From Burkholderiaceae bacterium (GTDB lineage: Bacteria; Pseudomonadota; Gammaproteobacteria; Burkholderiales; Burkholderiaceae_D), in the NCBI GenBank assembly GCA_019752915.1, contig JAIELO010000156.1, positions 1 to 6,661 of the forward strand: a stretch of DNA of 6,661 bases. The letters run 5' to 3'. Below, piece after piece: positions 1-6,094 of the stretch. The first letter of the stretch is position 1. Each line of letters opens with the position of its first letter. Below the pieces are notes generated by a model, which was given only the letters and a program-made list of their open reading frames with translations, made no database searches and was not told the DNA's origin. Position numbers and translations under genes: made by a program.

Positions 1-36
1 AGCCACGGCAATCCGGTATTCCGGATCAGCGTGGCT
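1..36 (-). repeat. Compound hairpin just downstream of etfA
   Basis: The outer arms AGCCACG (1-7) and CGTGGCT (30-36) are perfectly complementary. A symmetric 3-by-3 internal loop (8-10 and 27-29) separates them from the inner arms ATCCGG (11-16) and CCGGAT (21-26), which close on a 4-base loop. The structure starts 19 bases past the etfA stop codon on the minus strand. It could end the etfBA transcript, stabilise its 3' end, or be a copy of a dispersed REP-like palindrome. A uridine tract would lie beyond position 1, outside the window, so I cannot call it an intrinsic terminator. Confidence 0.6.
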
Positions 37-55
37 CTGAATGCGGCGGGCGGGA

Positions 56-988
56 TTAGCCCAGTTCAGCCACCAGTTGCGGAACGATCTCGAACAGATC
101 GCCAACGATGCCGTAGTCGGCTACCGAGAAAATCGGCGCTTCCGGATCTTTGTTGATGGCGACGATGGTTTTCGAGTCTTTCATACCAGCCAGGTGCTGG
201 ATGGCGCCCGAAATACCCACGGCGATGTACAGGTTTGGTGCGACGATCTTACCGGTCTGACCCACTTGCCAGTCGTTCGGTACGAAGCCAGCATCCACGG
301 CGGCGCGCGAAGCACCCATCGCAGCGTTCAGCTTGTCAGCCAGTGGCTCCAGCACTTTGAACGCTTCGCCCGAACCCATACCACGGCCACCGGACACGAT
401 GATCTTGGCAGCGGTCAGTTCCGGACGGTCCGATTTCGCGACTTCACGGCCAACGAAGGCCGATTTGCCATGATCAGCCACGGCAGCCACGGTTTCGGTA
501 GCAGCCGAACCGCCGCTGGCGGCGGCAGCGTCGAAACCGGTCGAACGCACGGTGATCACTTTCACGCTGTCGCCCGATTGCACGGTAGCGATGGCGTTAC
601 CGGCGTAGATCGGACGCTCGAAGGTGTCAGGCGATTCGACTTTGGTGATTTCCGAAATCTGTGCGACATCCAGCTTGGCGGCAACGCGTGGCAGAATGTT
701 TTTACCGTAGGCGGTAGCTGGTGCCAGGATGTGGCTGTAGCTACCGGCCAGTGCCAGCACCTGTTCGGCGATGTTTTCCGCCAGACCGTCGGCGAAGTAG
801 GCAGCGTCGGCAACGATGACTTTGCTCACACCGGCGATTTGCGCGGCAGCTGCAGCGGCAGCGCCTGCGTTGGAACCGGCGACCAGTACGTGCACGTCAC
901 CACCGCACTGGGCGGCTGCGGTAACGGTGTGCAGGGTGCTGCCCTTCAGGCTAGCGTTGTCGTGTTCAGCGATAACTAATGCGACCAT
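56..988 (-). CDS. etfA: Electron transfer flavoprotein, alpha subunit (EtfA)
   Basis: This is the FAD-carrying subunit of the soluble electron transfer flavoprotein. With EtfB it accepts electrons from acyl-CoA and related dehydrogenases in the cytoplasm and passes them to the membrane ETF:ubiquinone oxidoreductase. The 310-residue length is normal for the family. Residues 1-150 form the N-terminal alpha/beta domain, including an alanine-rich run at 41-49. The FAD-binding domain follows, with SGGRGMGSG (199-207), GQTGK (243-247), [12 protein letters not shown] (258-269), NKDPEAPIF (279-287) and DYGIVGDL (291-298), all expected for this family. The ATG start at 988 follows an AAAGGA ribosome-binding site, and the stop is TAA. 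It lies 10 bp after etfB, so the two are surely co-transcribed and translated in stoichiometric amounts. The sequence is typical of the housekeeping (group I) ETF rather than the bifurcating type; the group assignment is inference. A hairpin follows the gene. Confidence 0.97.
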   Translation of the reverse strand: MVALVIAEHDNASLKGSTLHTVTAAAQCGGDVHVLVAGSNAGAAAAAAAQIAGVSKVIVADAAYFADGLAENIAEQVLALAGSYSHILAPATAYGKNILPRVAAKLDVAQISEITKVESPDTFERPIYAGNAIATVQSGDSVKVITVRSTGFDAAAASGGSAATETVAAVADHGKSAFVGREVAKSDRPELTAAKIIVSGGRGMGSGEAFKVLEPLADKLNAAMGASRAAVDAGFVPNDWQVGQTGKIVAPNLYIAVGISGAIQHLAGMKDSKTIVAINKDPEAPIFSVADYGIVGDLFEIVPQLVAELG

Positions 989-998
989 GATTTATCCT

Positions 999-1748
999 TT
1001 AGATGACTTTAGCTTCGGTGCGCAGTTTTGCGACCAGGGTGGCGACGTCCGGAACCGTGATACCGGCAGTGCGCTTGGCAGGCTCGGCAACTTTGACGGT
1101 TTTCAGACGCGGCGTAACATCAACGCCCAGATCTTCAGGCTTGGTCACGTCCAGCGGCTTTTTCTTGGCCTTCATGATGTTCGGCAGGGTCACATAGCGT
1201 GGCTCGTTCAGGCGCAGGTCGGTGGTGACAATGGCTGGCAGAGTCAGTGCCAGCGTTTCCAGACCGCCATCGACTTCGCGGGTCACGGTCACTTTGCCGT
1301 CTTCCAGCACCACTTTCGAGGCGAAGGTCGCTTGTGGCCAGCCCAGCAGCGCAGCCAGCATCTGGCCGGTCTGGTTGGAGTCATCGTCGATCGCCTGTTT
1401 GCCCAGAATGATCAGTTGTGGCTGTTCTTTGTCAGCCAGGGCCTTGAGCAGCTTGGCCACGGCCAGCGGCTCCAGATCGACAGCGGTTTCCACCAGGATG
1501 CCGCGGTCGGCGCCAATCGCCATACCGGTGCGCAGGGTTTCCTGGCACTGGGTCACGCCGCACGATACGGCAACGACTTCCGTCACTTTACCGGCTTCTT
1601 TGAGGCGCATCGCTTCTTCCAGTGCGATCTCATCGAATGGGTTCATCGACATTTTGACGTTGGCAATATCAACGCCGGTGCCGTCGGATTTGACGCGCAC
1701 CTTGACGTTATAGTCGACCACGCGTTTGACGGGTACCAAGACTTTCAT
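999..1748 (-). CDS. etfB: Electron transfer flavoprotein, beta subunit (EtfB)
   Basis: This is the beta subunit of ETF, which binds structural AMP and docks the heterodimer onto partner dehydrogenases. The start at 1748 gives 249 residues, the usual family length, and begins [20 protein letters not shown], the standard N-terminus. It has an AAAGG ribosome-binding site 7 bases upstream. The same frame stays open to a TTG at 1841 (31 more residues), but that stretch looks like untranslated leader and is rejected. Visible motifs are NPFDE (36-40), the AMP-binding segment [13 protein letters not shown] (116-128), and the recognition-loop segment [18 protein letters not shown] (180-197). In characterised ETFs that loop inserts a leucine side chain into the dehydrogenase. 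It is the first gene of the etfB-etfA operon. A candidate promoter and a palindromic site lie about 130-190 bp upstream. No key residue appears missing. Confidence 0.97.
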   Translation of the reverse strand: MKVLVPVKRVVDYNVKVRVKSDGTGVDIANVKMSMNPFDEIALEEAMRLKEAGKVTEVVAVSCGVTQCQETLRTGMAIGADRGILVETAVDLEPLAVAKLLKALADKEQPQLIILGKQAIDDDSNQTGQMLAALLGWPQATFASKVVLEDGKVTVTREVDGGLETLALTLPAIVTTDLRLNEPRYVTLPNIMKAKKKPLDVTKPEDLGVDVTPRLKTVKVAEPAKRTAGITVPDVATLVAKLRTEAKVI

Positions 1749-1805
1749 AGCTGTGCCTTTGGAAAAAAATAATAATCGGACGAAATACGGTTCTCGCTGC
1801 GCCCT

Positions 1806-1828
1806 CCCGGTCAGAACTCCCTGACGGG
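1806..1828 (-). repeat. Hairpin in the etfBA untranslated leader
   Basis: The arms CCCG-G-TCAG (1806-1814) and CTGACGGG (1821-1828) pair over 8 bp with one bulged base and a 6-base loop. The hairpin lies between the predicted etfBA start site (about 1879) and the etfB start codon, roughly 60 bases ahead of the codon. No uridine run follows it on the minus strand, so it does not look like an attenuator. It may shape mRNA stability or be fortuitous. I recognise no riboswitch family in this leader of about 130 bases. Confidence 0.35.
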
Positions 1829-1885
1829 ACAGCGGTGGCAACGAGGCGGAACTAAACTAAAGCAGGACTAAATTCTGTGGGCTAG

Positions 1886-1912
1886 ATTATATGAGAAATT
1901 CACGCCACACAA
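1886..1912 (-). promoter_or_regulatory. Candidate sigma-70 promoter of etfBA
   Basis: On the minus strand there is a perfect -10 box TATAAT (1891 to 1886). TTGTGT (1912 to 1907) is the best -35 candidate, but the spacer is only 15 bp. A 17-bp spacer would give the poorer TCTTGT. Transcription would start near 1879, leaving an etfB leader of about 130 bases. The -10 match is seen directly; activity is inference. The weak -35 box together with a palindrome centred near -48 would suit an activated or regulated promoter. Confidence 0.5.
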
Positions 1913-1914
1913 GA

Positions 1915-1940
1915 AAATAAAGCACGATCGTGCGTTTTTT
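1915..1940. promoter_or_regulatory. Palindromic operator candidate upstream of etfBA
   Basis: The core GCACGATCGTGC (1922-1933) is a perfect 12-bp palindrome. The symmetry continues outward with A:T pairs at 1919-1920/1935-1936 and 1915-1917/1938-1940, broken only at 1921/1934 and 1918/1937. It therefore spans 26 bp with A-rich and T-rich flanks. Its centre is about 48 bases upstream of the predicted etfBA start site. Dimeric regulators, including TetR-family regulators of fatty-acid or branched-chain catabolism, bind sites of this shape; no specific regulator is assigned. Alternatively it is a weak bidirectional terminator, since T-rich tracts follow it on both strands. The hairpin would, however, have only a 4-bp stem with a GATC loop, or else no loop at all. 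Confidence 0.5.
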
Positions 1941-1958
1941 AACTAGTAGAAATCGTCT

Positions 1959-1984
1959 AAAAAAGACAGCTTCTAGACGAAGTC
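1959..1984 (-). terminator. Weak Rho-independent terminator candidate after tusA-like gene
   Basis: On the minus strand, 25 bases past the tusA stop, a small stem (CTTC/GAAG with a 5-base loop, optionally extended by GAC/GTC across a bulge) sits within 1984-1965. It is followed at once by six T residues (1964 to 1959). The stem is short and AT-rich, so termination would be inefficient. An overlapping 7-bp inverted repeat, TCGTCTA (1953-1959) with TAGACGA (1974-1980), is an alternative fold that would bury the T-run. Confidence 0.4.
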
Positions 1985-2008
1985 GAAACGGAAAAACAGG
2001 GGAAAGAC

Positions 2009-2236
2009 TTATTTGCGGCGCATCAAAAATACAAACTCGCGGCCAGTTTGTACATGCGACAGCAGGGCATTGCCGGTTTGTTTGCAGAAGGCCTGGAAAT
2101 CACGTACGGAACCGGGATCGGTGGCCATGATGCGCAGCACTTCCCCGCTTTGCAGTTCCGCCAGCGCTTTTTTCGCTTTCAGAATAGGCAAGGGGCAATT
2201 CAAACCGCGTGCATCGAGTTCCTGGTGGAATTCCAT
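2009..2236 (-). CDS. TusA/SirA-family sulfur-carrier protein
   Basis: This is a small cytosolic protein of the TusA (SirA/YedF) family, 75 residues from the chosen start. It carries the family signature RGLNCPLPILKAKKAL (10-25), with the conserved cysteine at C14 in the CPxP motif. In E. coli TusA this cysteine takes persulfide sulfur from IscS and hands it to the TusBCD relay for 2-thiouridine formation in tRNA. The TDPGSVRDFQAFCKQTGN segment (39-56) and the LMRRK tail are also family-typical. C51 is a second cysteine. Whether this copy serves tRNA thiolation, molybdenum-cofactor or sulfur-oxidation chemistry cannot be told from sequence, so no symbol is given. The ATG at 2236 fits the family N-terminus MEFHQELDARG and has a purine-rich GAAGAAG stretch upstream. 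In-frame starts at 2266 (ATG) and 2269 (TTG) would add 10-11 residues but lack a good ribosome-binding site. It lies between alaS and etfBA and probably has its own promoter. Confidence 0.92.
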   Translation of the reverse strand: MEFHQELDARGLNCPLPILKAKKALAELQSGEVLRIMATDPGSVRDFQAFCKQTGNALLSHVQTGREFVFLMRRK

Positions 2237-2352
2237 GATTTCTTCTTCAAATATCGTGTCGCTCATCAAAAACCCGCTCGTTTTGTTAGGACTGACGCCA
2301 GTCTACTCCAAAACGGACCGAATGACGCGGTGCACCAAAATAGTTCATCGTT

Positions 2353-2370
2353 CGTTGCAGTCTCGCAACG
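2353..2370 (-). repeat. Hairpin in the tusA-like gene's upstream leader
   Basis: CGTTGC (2353-2358) and GCAACG (2365-2370) form a perfect 6-bp stem with a 6-base loop. If the promoter at 2381-2409 is used, this hairpin is near the 5' end of a leader of about 138 bases. A second short stem, GACTG/CAGTC with a 4-base loop, lies at 2290-2303. Neither is followed by a T-run. A structured leader is possible, but hairpins this small arise easily by chance. Confidence 0.3.
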
Positions 2371-2380
2371 CAAGCTGGTA

Positions 2381-2409
2381 AGTATACAACACTCCAGTAC
2401 AGACAACAA
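2381..2409 (-). promoter_or_regulatory. Candidate sigma-70 promoter of the tusA-like gene
   Basis: On the minus strand, TTGTTG (2409 to 2404) and TATACT (2386 to 2381) are separated by 17 bp, a reasonable sigma-70 pair. The -35 box falls in the T/G-rich tail right behind the alaS terminator hairpin, so the two elements share bases. The start site would be near 2374, giving a leader of about 138 bases. A nearer, weaker alternative (TTGCGA, 17 bp, AACTAT) lies within 2340-2370. Confidence 0.4.
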
Positions 2410-2434
2410 CGGCCTGCGTGAATCACGCAGGCCG
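2399..2434 (-). terminator. Rho-independent terminator of alaS
   Basis: A GC-rich hairpin has arms 2410-2420 and 2424-2434, which are perfectly complementary over 11 bp (core GGCCTGCGTG / CACGCAGGCC), with a 3-base loop. It begins 33 bases past the alaS stop codon on the minus strand and is followed by the T/G-rich tail GTTGTTGTCTG. The tail has no continuous T-run, so termination may be only partly efficient. On the plus strand no gene runs into it. Confidence 0.8.
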
Positions 2435-2467
2435 CATCAAACCTACTTTAGCGGGGCGTTTTCAGTC

Positions 2468-5077
2468 TTAAACGCGCTCGCCTACCCAGCCGATGACACC
2501 GGCCAGCGCCGCTGGCAAGGCTGCCGCATCGGTACCACCCGCCTGCGCCATATCAGGGCGTCCGCCACCTTTACCGCCCACTTGCAGTGCAACGAAGTTA
2601 ACCAGCTCGCCCGCTTTGACCTTGCTGGTGGCATCGGCCGTGACGCCGGCGATCAGGCTGACTTTGCCATCCTGTACGCTGGCCAGCACGATCGCTGCCG
2701 TTTTCAGCTTGTCTTTCAGCTTGTCCATGGTTTCGCGCAGCGCGCCCACATCGGCGCCATCGAGCACCGCTGCCAGCACTTTCACGCCGTTCACGTCGAC
2801 AGCTTGCGCCGACAGTTCGTCGCCCTGACCAGCGGCCAGTTTCGACTTCAGCGCTGCCAGTTCTTTTTCCAGCGATTTGACGTGTTCCTGCACCTGCGCG
2901 ATGCGGCTGCCCAGTTCTTCAGGATTGGTTTTCAGCGCGGCGGCCGCGTCCAGCAGACGACGGTTCAGGCCTTGCACCAGTGCCAGCGCACCGACGCCGG
3001 TGACCGCTTCGACGCGGCGGATACCGGCGGCCACACCACCTTCGCCAATAATCTTGAACAGACCGATGTCGCCGGTGCGCTGCACGTGCACACCACCGCA
3101 CAGCTCTTTCGAGCTACCGATGTCGAGCACGCGCACTTCGTCGCCGTATTTCTCGCCGAACAGCGCCATCGCACCGTGTTTGACGGCATCATCAAACGAC
3201 ATATTGTGGGCCTGAGTCGCCTGATTCTGCAGGATTTCCGCATTCACCTTGGCTTCCACTTCGGCGATCTGCTCGGCCGTCAGCGCTGCATTGTGGCTGA
3301 AGTCGAAACGGGTTTTATCCGGATCGACCAGCGAACCTTTTTGCGCCACGTGGCTGCCCAGCACTTCGCGCAGGGCTTTGTGCATCAGGTGGGTGGCCGA
3401 GTGGTTACGGATGGTACGGCCACGCTTGTCCAGATCGACTTCGGCGGAGACGGCATCGCCGACTTTCAGCGAACCTTGCGCCAGCACACCGTGCTGACCG
3501 AATACATCGGCCTGAATCTTCAGAGTGTCTTCCACTTCGAACAGCGCGCCAGCGGCCTTGATCACACCGTGATCGCCCACCTGACCACCGGACTCGGCGT
3601 AGAACGGGGTGGTGTCCAGCACCACAATGCCCTGCTCGCCAGCATTGAGTTGCTGCACCGGTGCGCCATTGGCGTACAGGGCGATGACCTTGGCATTGAT
3701 GCTCAGTTCGTCGTAACCGACGAAGCGGGTTTTCGCGCCGCTGTATTCGACGTTGGCAGCCATTTTGAATTTACCGGCGGCACGGGCAGTTTTCTTCTGC
3801 TGTTCCATCGCCACGGCGAAGCCGGCTTCGTCCAGCGCGATATTGCGTTCGCGGCAGATGTCGGCGGTCAGGTCGAGCGGGAAGCCGTAGGTGTCGTACA
3901 GGGTGAAGGCAGTGGCGCCGTCCAGACGGGTTGCGTCCTTGGCCAGTTGCGCTTCCAGAATCTTCATGCCGTTTTCCAGCGTTTCGCCGAAGCGCTCTTC
4001 TTCCTGCTTGAGCGTCTGGGCGACGCGCTGCATGGCTTCGCTGAGCTCCGGATAGGCCGCGCCCATCTCGATGTTCAGGTCGTTGACCAGCTTGTAGAAG
4101 AATGGCTTGGTCTGGCCCAGTTTGTGGCCGTGACGCAGGGCGCGGCGGATGATACGGCGCAGCACATAGCCGTGACCTTCCGAGCCGGGGATGATGCCGT
4201 CGACGATCAGGAACGATGCAGCACGGATGTGGTCGGCGATCACGCGCAGCGATTTCGATTCCAGATCGGTGGCGCCGGTTTCACGCGCAGCAGCCTTGAT
4301 CAGTGCCTGGAACAGGTCGATTTCATAGTTGCTGTGCACGTGTTGCAGCACGGCTGCCAGACGCTCCAGACCCATGCCGGTATCCACGCATGGCTTCGGC
4401 AGCTTGTTCATATTGCCTTGTTCATCGCGATTGAACTGCATGAACACCAGATTCCAGATTTCGATGAAACGGTCGCCATCTTCGTCAGGCGAGCCCGGAG
4501 GGCCACCCCAGATGTCGGCGCCGTGATCGTAGAAGATCTCGGTACATGGGCCGCATGGGCCGACGTCGGCCATCTGCCAGAAGTTGTCCGAGGCGTAGCG
4601 CGAACCTTTGTTGTCGCCGATACGGATGATGCGTTCTTTCGGTACGCCGATTTCGTTAGCCCAGATATCGTAGGCTTCGTCATCTTCGAAATACACGGTG
4701 ACGGTCAGCTTTTCGGCTGGCAGCAGGTAGACCTTGGTCAGCAGCTCCCACGCGTAGTTGATCGCGTCGCGCTTGAAGTAGTCACCGAAGCTGAAGTTAC
4801 CCAGCATTTCGAAGAACGTGTGGTGACGCGCCGTGTAACCGACGTTTTCCAGATCGTTGTGCTTACCACCGGCGCGCACGCAGCGCTGCACCGAGGTGGC
4901 GCGCGAATATGGGCGGGTGTCCAGACCGAGGAACACGTCCTTGAATTGCACCATGCCGCTATTGGTCAGCAGCATGGTCGGATCGTTGCCAGGTACCAGC
5001 GGGCTGGAACGGACAATCGAATGACCCTTGGATTCGAAAAACTTGAGGAATTTGTCGCGGATTTCAGATGATTTCAT
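2468..5077 (-). CDS. alaS: Alanyl-tRNA synthetase (alanine--tRNA ligase)
   Basis: This cytosolic class II synthetase attaches alanine to tRNA-Ala and hydrolyses mischarged Ser- and Gly-tRNA-Ala. The 869 residues compare with 876 in E. coli. The catalytic domain occupies about 1-250, with [20 protein letters not shown] (13-32), the motif 2 region [19 protein letters not shown] (83-101) and the motif 3 region GMGLERL (234-240). The tRNA-recognition domain follows, including [11 protein letters not shown] (307-317). The editing domain holds the zinc ligands H559 and H563 (HSATH), C660 and H664 (CGGVH), so proofreading should be intact. A helical linker (about 705-750) leads to the C-Ala domain, ending with [14 protein letters not shown] (835-848). 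The ATG at 5077 gives the family N-terminus [11 protein letters not shown] longer open frame from 5200 overlaps ugpQ and is rejected. No clear Shine-Dalgarno precedes the start, which is unusual for such a highly expressed gene. Its neighbours are ugpQ, 80 bp upstream, and a strong terminator downstream. Confidence 0.99.
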   Translation of the reverse strand: MKSSEIRDKFLKFFESKGHSIVRSSPLVPGNDPTMLLTNSGMVQFKDVFLGLDTRPYSRATSVQRCVRAGGKHNDLENVGYTARHHTFFEMLGNFSFGDYFKRDAINYAWELLTKVYLLPAEKLTVTVYFEDDEAYDIWANEIGVPKERIIRIGDNKGSRYASDNFWQMADVGPCGPCTEIFYDHGADIWGGPPGSPDEDGDRFIEIWNLVFMQFNRDEQGNMNKLPKPCVDTGMGLERLAAVLQHVHSNYEIDLFQALIKAAARETGATDLESKSLRVIADHIRAASFLIVDGIIPGSEGHGYVLRRIIRRALRHGHKLGQTKPFFYKLVNDLNIEMGAAYPELSEAMQRVAQTLKQEEERFGETLENGMKILEAQLAKDATRLDGATAFTLYDTYGFPLDLTADICRERNIALDEAGFAVAMEQQKKTARAAGKFKMAANVEYSGAKTRFVGYDELSINAKVIALYANGAPVQQLNAGEQGIVVLDTTPFYAESGGQVGDHGVIKAAGALFEVEDTLKIQADVFGQHGVLAQGSLKVGDAVSAEVDLDKRGRTIRNHSATHLMHKALREVLGSHVAQKGSLVDPDKTRFDFSHNAALTAEQIAEVEAKVNAEILQNQATQAHNMSFDDAVKHGAMALFGEKYGDEVRVLDIGSSKELCGGVHVQRTGDIGLFKIIGEGGVAAGIRRVEAVTGVGALALVQGLNRRLLDAAAALKTNPEELGSRIAQVQEHVKSLEKELAALKSKLAAGQGDELSAQAVDVNGVKVLAAVLDGADVGALRETMDKLKDKLKTAAIVLASVQDGKVSLIAGVTADATSKVKAGELVNFVALQVGGKGGGRPDMAQAGGTDAAALPAALAGVIGWVGERV

Positions 5078-5114
5078 GTCGTAAGCAGAAGTAGCTGGCA
5101 AATGCAAAGGGTTG

Positions 5115-5120
5115 ATTATA
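5115..5120 (-). promoter_or_regulatory. -10 box of a candidate alaS promoter
   Basis: The minus strand reads CATATATAATC here, a perfect TATAAT 38 bp ahead of the alaS start codon, predicting a leader of about 30 bases. No convincing -35 box is seen: the 17-bp-spaced hexamer at 5143-5138 is GCCCTG. The box lies in the 80-bp ugpQ-alaS gap, so alaS can be transcribed independently of ugpQ. E. coli AlaRS is known to repress its own gene by binding a palindrome around the start site, but I see no comparable palindrome here. Confidence 0.5.
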
Positions 5121-5157
5121 TATGAGCGCGGGGTGGACAGGGCTGCTAGGTGCTTGC

Positions 5158-5910
5158 CTAGACAAAGGCGGGGCCGATCAGATCGATGCGATCGGTACAA
5201 AAACCGTCCACGCCCCAGCCGAGAATTTCGCGTGCCCGGGCGGGGTCGTTGACGGTGTAGCAGAACAGGCCCAGACCGGCCTGTTTGATGGCGGCGGCCT
5301 GTGCGGCGGTCAGATGACGCTGGTTAGTGTGAATAGCTACCGCACCGAGCGCCTGCGCCTGTTGCAGCCAGTCGTCCGGCAGGGTGTCGAGTAAATATCC
5401 GCGCGGCAACTCCGGTGCGGCATCGCGGGCAGCCGCCAGCGCTTCGAAGCTGAACGAGGATAGCAGCGGCAAGCGGGCTGGATCGCCAGCAGCTAGTTCT
5501 TCAAGGAAATGATCCCGTGTTGTTTTTGCAACCCAGGCGCCGGTGGCGGCATCAAAGCCGTCGGCCGGCTTGATTTCCACGTTCATCCAGATCTGCTGTT
5601 CGCGGCAATAGGCCAGAAAATCCGTGTAATGCGGCACAGTAACGTCGCGAAATTCGGGCGCGAACCAGCTGCCAGCATCCATGGCGGCCAGTTGCGCCGC
5701 CGTACTGCCCGCCACACTACCCTGCCCGGCCACGGTGCGGCCAAACTCGGGATCATGGATCACCATACCGATGCCGTCGCGCGACAGCATCACATCAAAT
5801 TCCACGGCATGAAAACCATAGGCCAGACCGGCACGCAGGCCCGCCAGGGTGTTTTCCGGTGCCAGCGTGCCGCCGCCACGGTGTGCAACTATTTTCGGAT
5901 AAGGCCACAT
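5158..5910 (-). CDS. ugpQ: Cytosolic glycerophosphodiester phosphodiesterase (UgpQ-like)
   Basis: This is a GDPD-family TIM-barrel enzyme of 250 residues. It hydrolyses glycerophosphodiesters (deacylated phospholipid head groups) to sn-glycerol-3-phosphate and an alcohol, using a divalent metal. Family landmarks are all present: HRGG with catalytic H10 and R11, APENT (17-21) with metal ligand E19, VEFDV (36-40) with E37 and D39, catalytic H52 in IHD, NVEIKP (110-115) with E112 and K114, and the C-terminal [12 protein letters not shown]. The length and the absence of a signal peptide match the cytoplasmic UgpQ type rather than periplasmic GlpQ. The symbol is by similarity only, because no ugpBAEC transporter genes are visible. 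The ATG at 5910 has a modest GAGAG upstream. The stop codon is 80 bp from alaS, and the gene is divergent from the CoA-transferase gene across 184 bp. Confidence 0.93.
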   Translation of the reverse strand: MWPYPKIVAHRGGGTLAPENTLAGLRAGLAYGFHAVEFDVMLSRDGIGMVIHDPEFGRTVAGQGSVAGSTAAQLAAMDAGSWFAPEFRDVTVPHYTDFLAYCREQQIWMNVEIKPADGFDAATGAWVAKTTRDHFLEELAAGDPARLPLLSSFSFEALAAARDAAPELPRGYLLDTLPDDWLQQAQALGAVAIHTNQRHLTAAQAAAIKQAGLGLFCYTVNDPARAREILGWGVDGFCTDRIDLIGPAFV

Positions 5911-5929
5911 AGGATCAAGCTCTCAATCG

Positions 5930-5980
5930 CCCGCAGGCAAAGTCGAAGGGGAACGCTGTCCACACTACCACGCCTGCGGG
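5930..5980. repeat. Spaced 9-bp inverted repeat in the divergent ugpQ / CoA-transferase region
   Basis: CCCGCAGGC (5930-5938) and GCCTGCGGG (5972-5980) are perfect reverse complements, separated by 33 bp, so the arms start exactly 42 bp apart (about four helical turns). The right arm lies in the spacer of the predicted ugpQ promoter. The left arm lies between that promoter and the ugpQ start codon. A second, interleaved pair, CGAAGG (5944-5949) and CCTTCG (5990-5995), has the same style. This could be a two-site operator, or a long weak hairpin in RNA. Confidence 0.5.
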
Positions 5981-5989
5981 GACTGTCAA
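5962..5989 (-). promoter_or_regulatory. Candidate sigma-70 promoter of ugpQ
   Basis: On the minus strand, a perfect -35 box TTGACA (5989 to 5984) is followed after 16 bp by TAGTGT (5967 to 5962), a mediocre -10 box. Transcription would start near 5955, leaving a leader of about 45 bases. The inverted-repeat arm 5972-5980 fills most of the spacer, so a protein bound there would block the polymerase. Confidence 0.45.
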
Positions 5990-6053
5990 CCTTCGTCCAA
6001 GCCGGTTCGGTAGCGGTACCCAAAAACCCAGTGCATAGCCTGCGACGAACCAC

Positions 6054-6059
6054 TACACT
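6054..6059 (+). promoter_or_regulatory. -10 box of a candidate CoA-transferase promoter
   Basis: TACACT lies 35 bases before the start codon and would give a leader of about 29 bases. The hexamer 17 bp upstream (GTGCAT, 6031-6036) is a poor -35 match. This is the best candidate in the divergent region but rests on one box. Confidence 0.3.
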
Positions 6060-6094
6060 AGCGGCCTGATTGGATTACTCAAAAGGTACACCTC

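Noticed and set aside
41..49. Alanine-rich stretch near EtfA residues 41-49 (encoded around 842-868) considered as a coding repeat expansion.
   Set aside because: The codons are mixed rather than a pure triplet repeat, and similar alanine-rich segments are common at this point in proteobacterial EtfA.
41..979. A plus-strand open frame of about 310 codons opposite etfA, and a similar one at 816-1772 opposite etfB.
   Set aside because: Both are in the same codon-complementary register as the etf genes. They are explained by the scarcity of TTA, CTA and TCA codons in etfA and etfB, which have complete, conserved protein motifs on the minus strand.
1749..1841. N-terminal extension of EtfB from a TTG at 1841.
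   Set aside because: The 31 extra residues do not resemble ETF beta N-termini. The ATG at 1748 has a proper ribosome-binding site and gives the normal 249-residue length.
2048..5071. A plus-strand open reading frame of about 1,000 codons lying opposite the tusA-like gene and alaS.
   Set aside because: Its codons are exactly complementary, codon on codon, to those of tusA and alaS (same position modulo 3). In that register a stop needs the sense codons TTA, CTA or TCA, which this genome avoids, so long antisense frames are expected. The predicted protein is low-complexity in style (rich in H, F, Q, R and V), has no recognisable domain, and has no ribosome-binding site.
5146..5161. Small hairpin CTAGG / CCTAG overlapping the ugpQ stop codon.
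   Set aside because: The stem is only 5 bp with a 6-base loop and no T-run, too weak to call a terminator. It may be chance.
5078..5200. N-terminal extension of AlaRS by 41 residues, starting inside ugpQ.
   Set aside because: The family N-terminus [10 protein letters not shown] begins at 5077. The extension crosses the predicted promoter and has no homology to AlaRS that I recognise.
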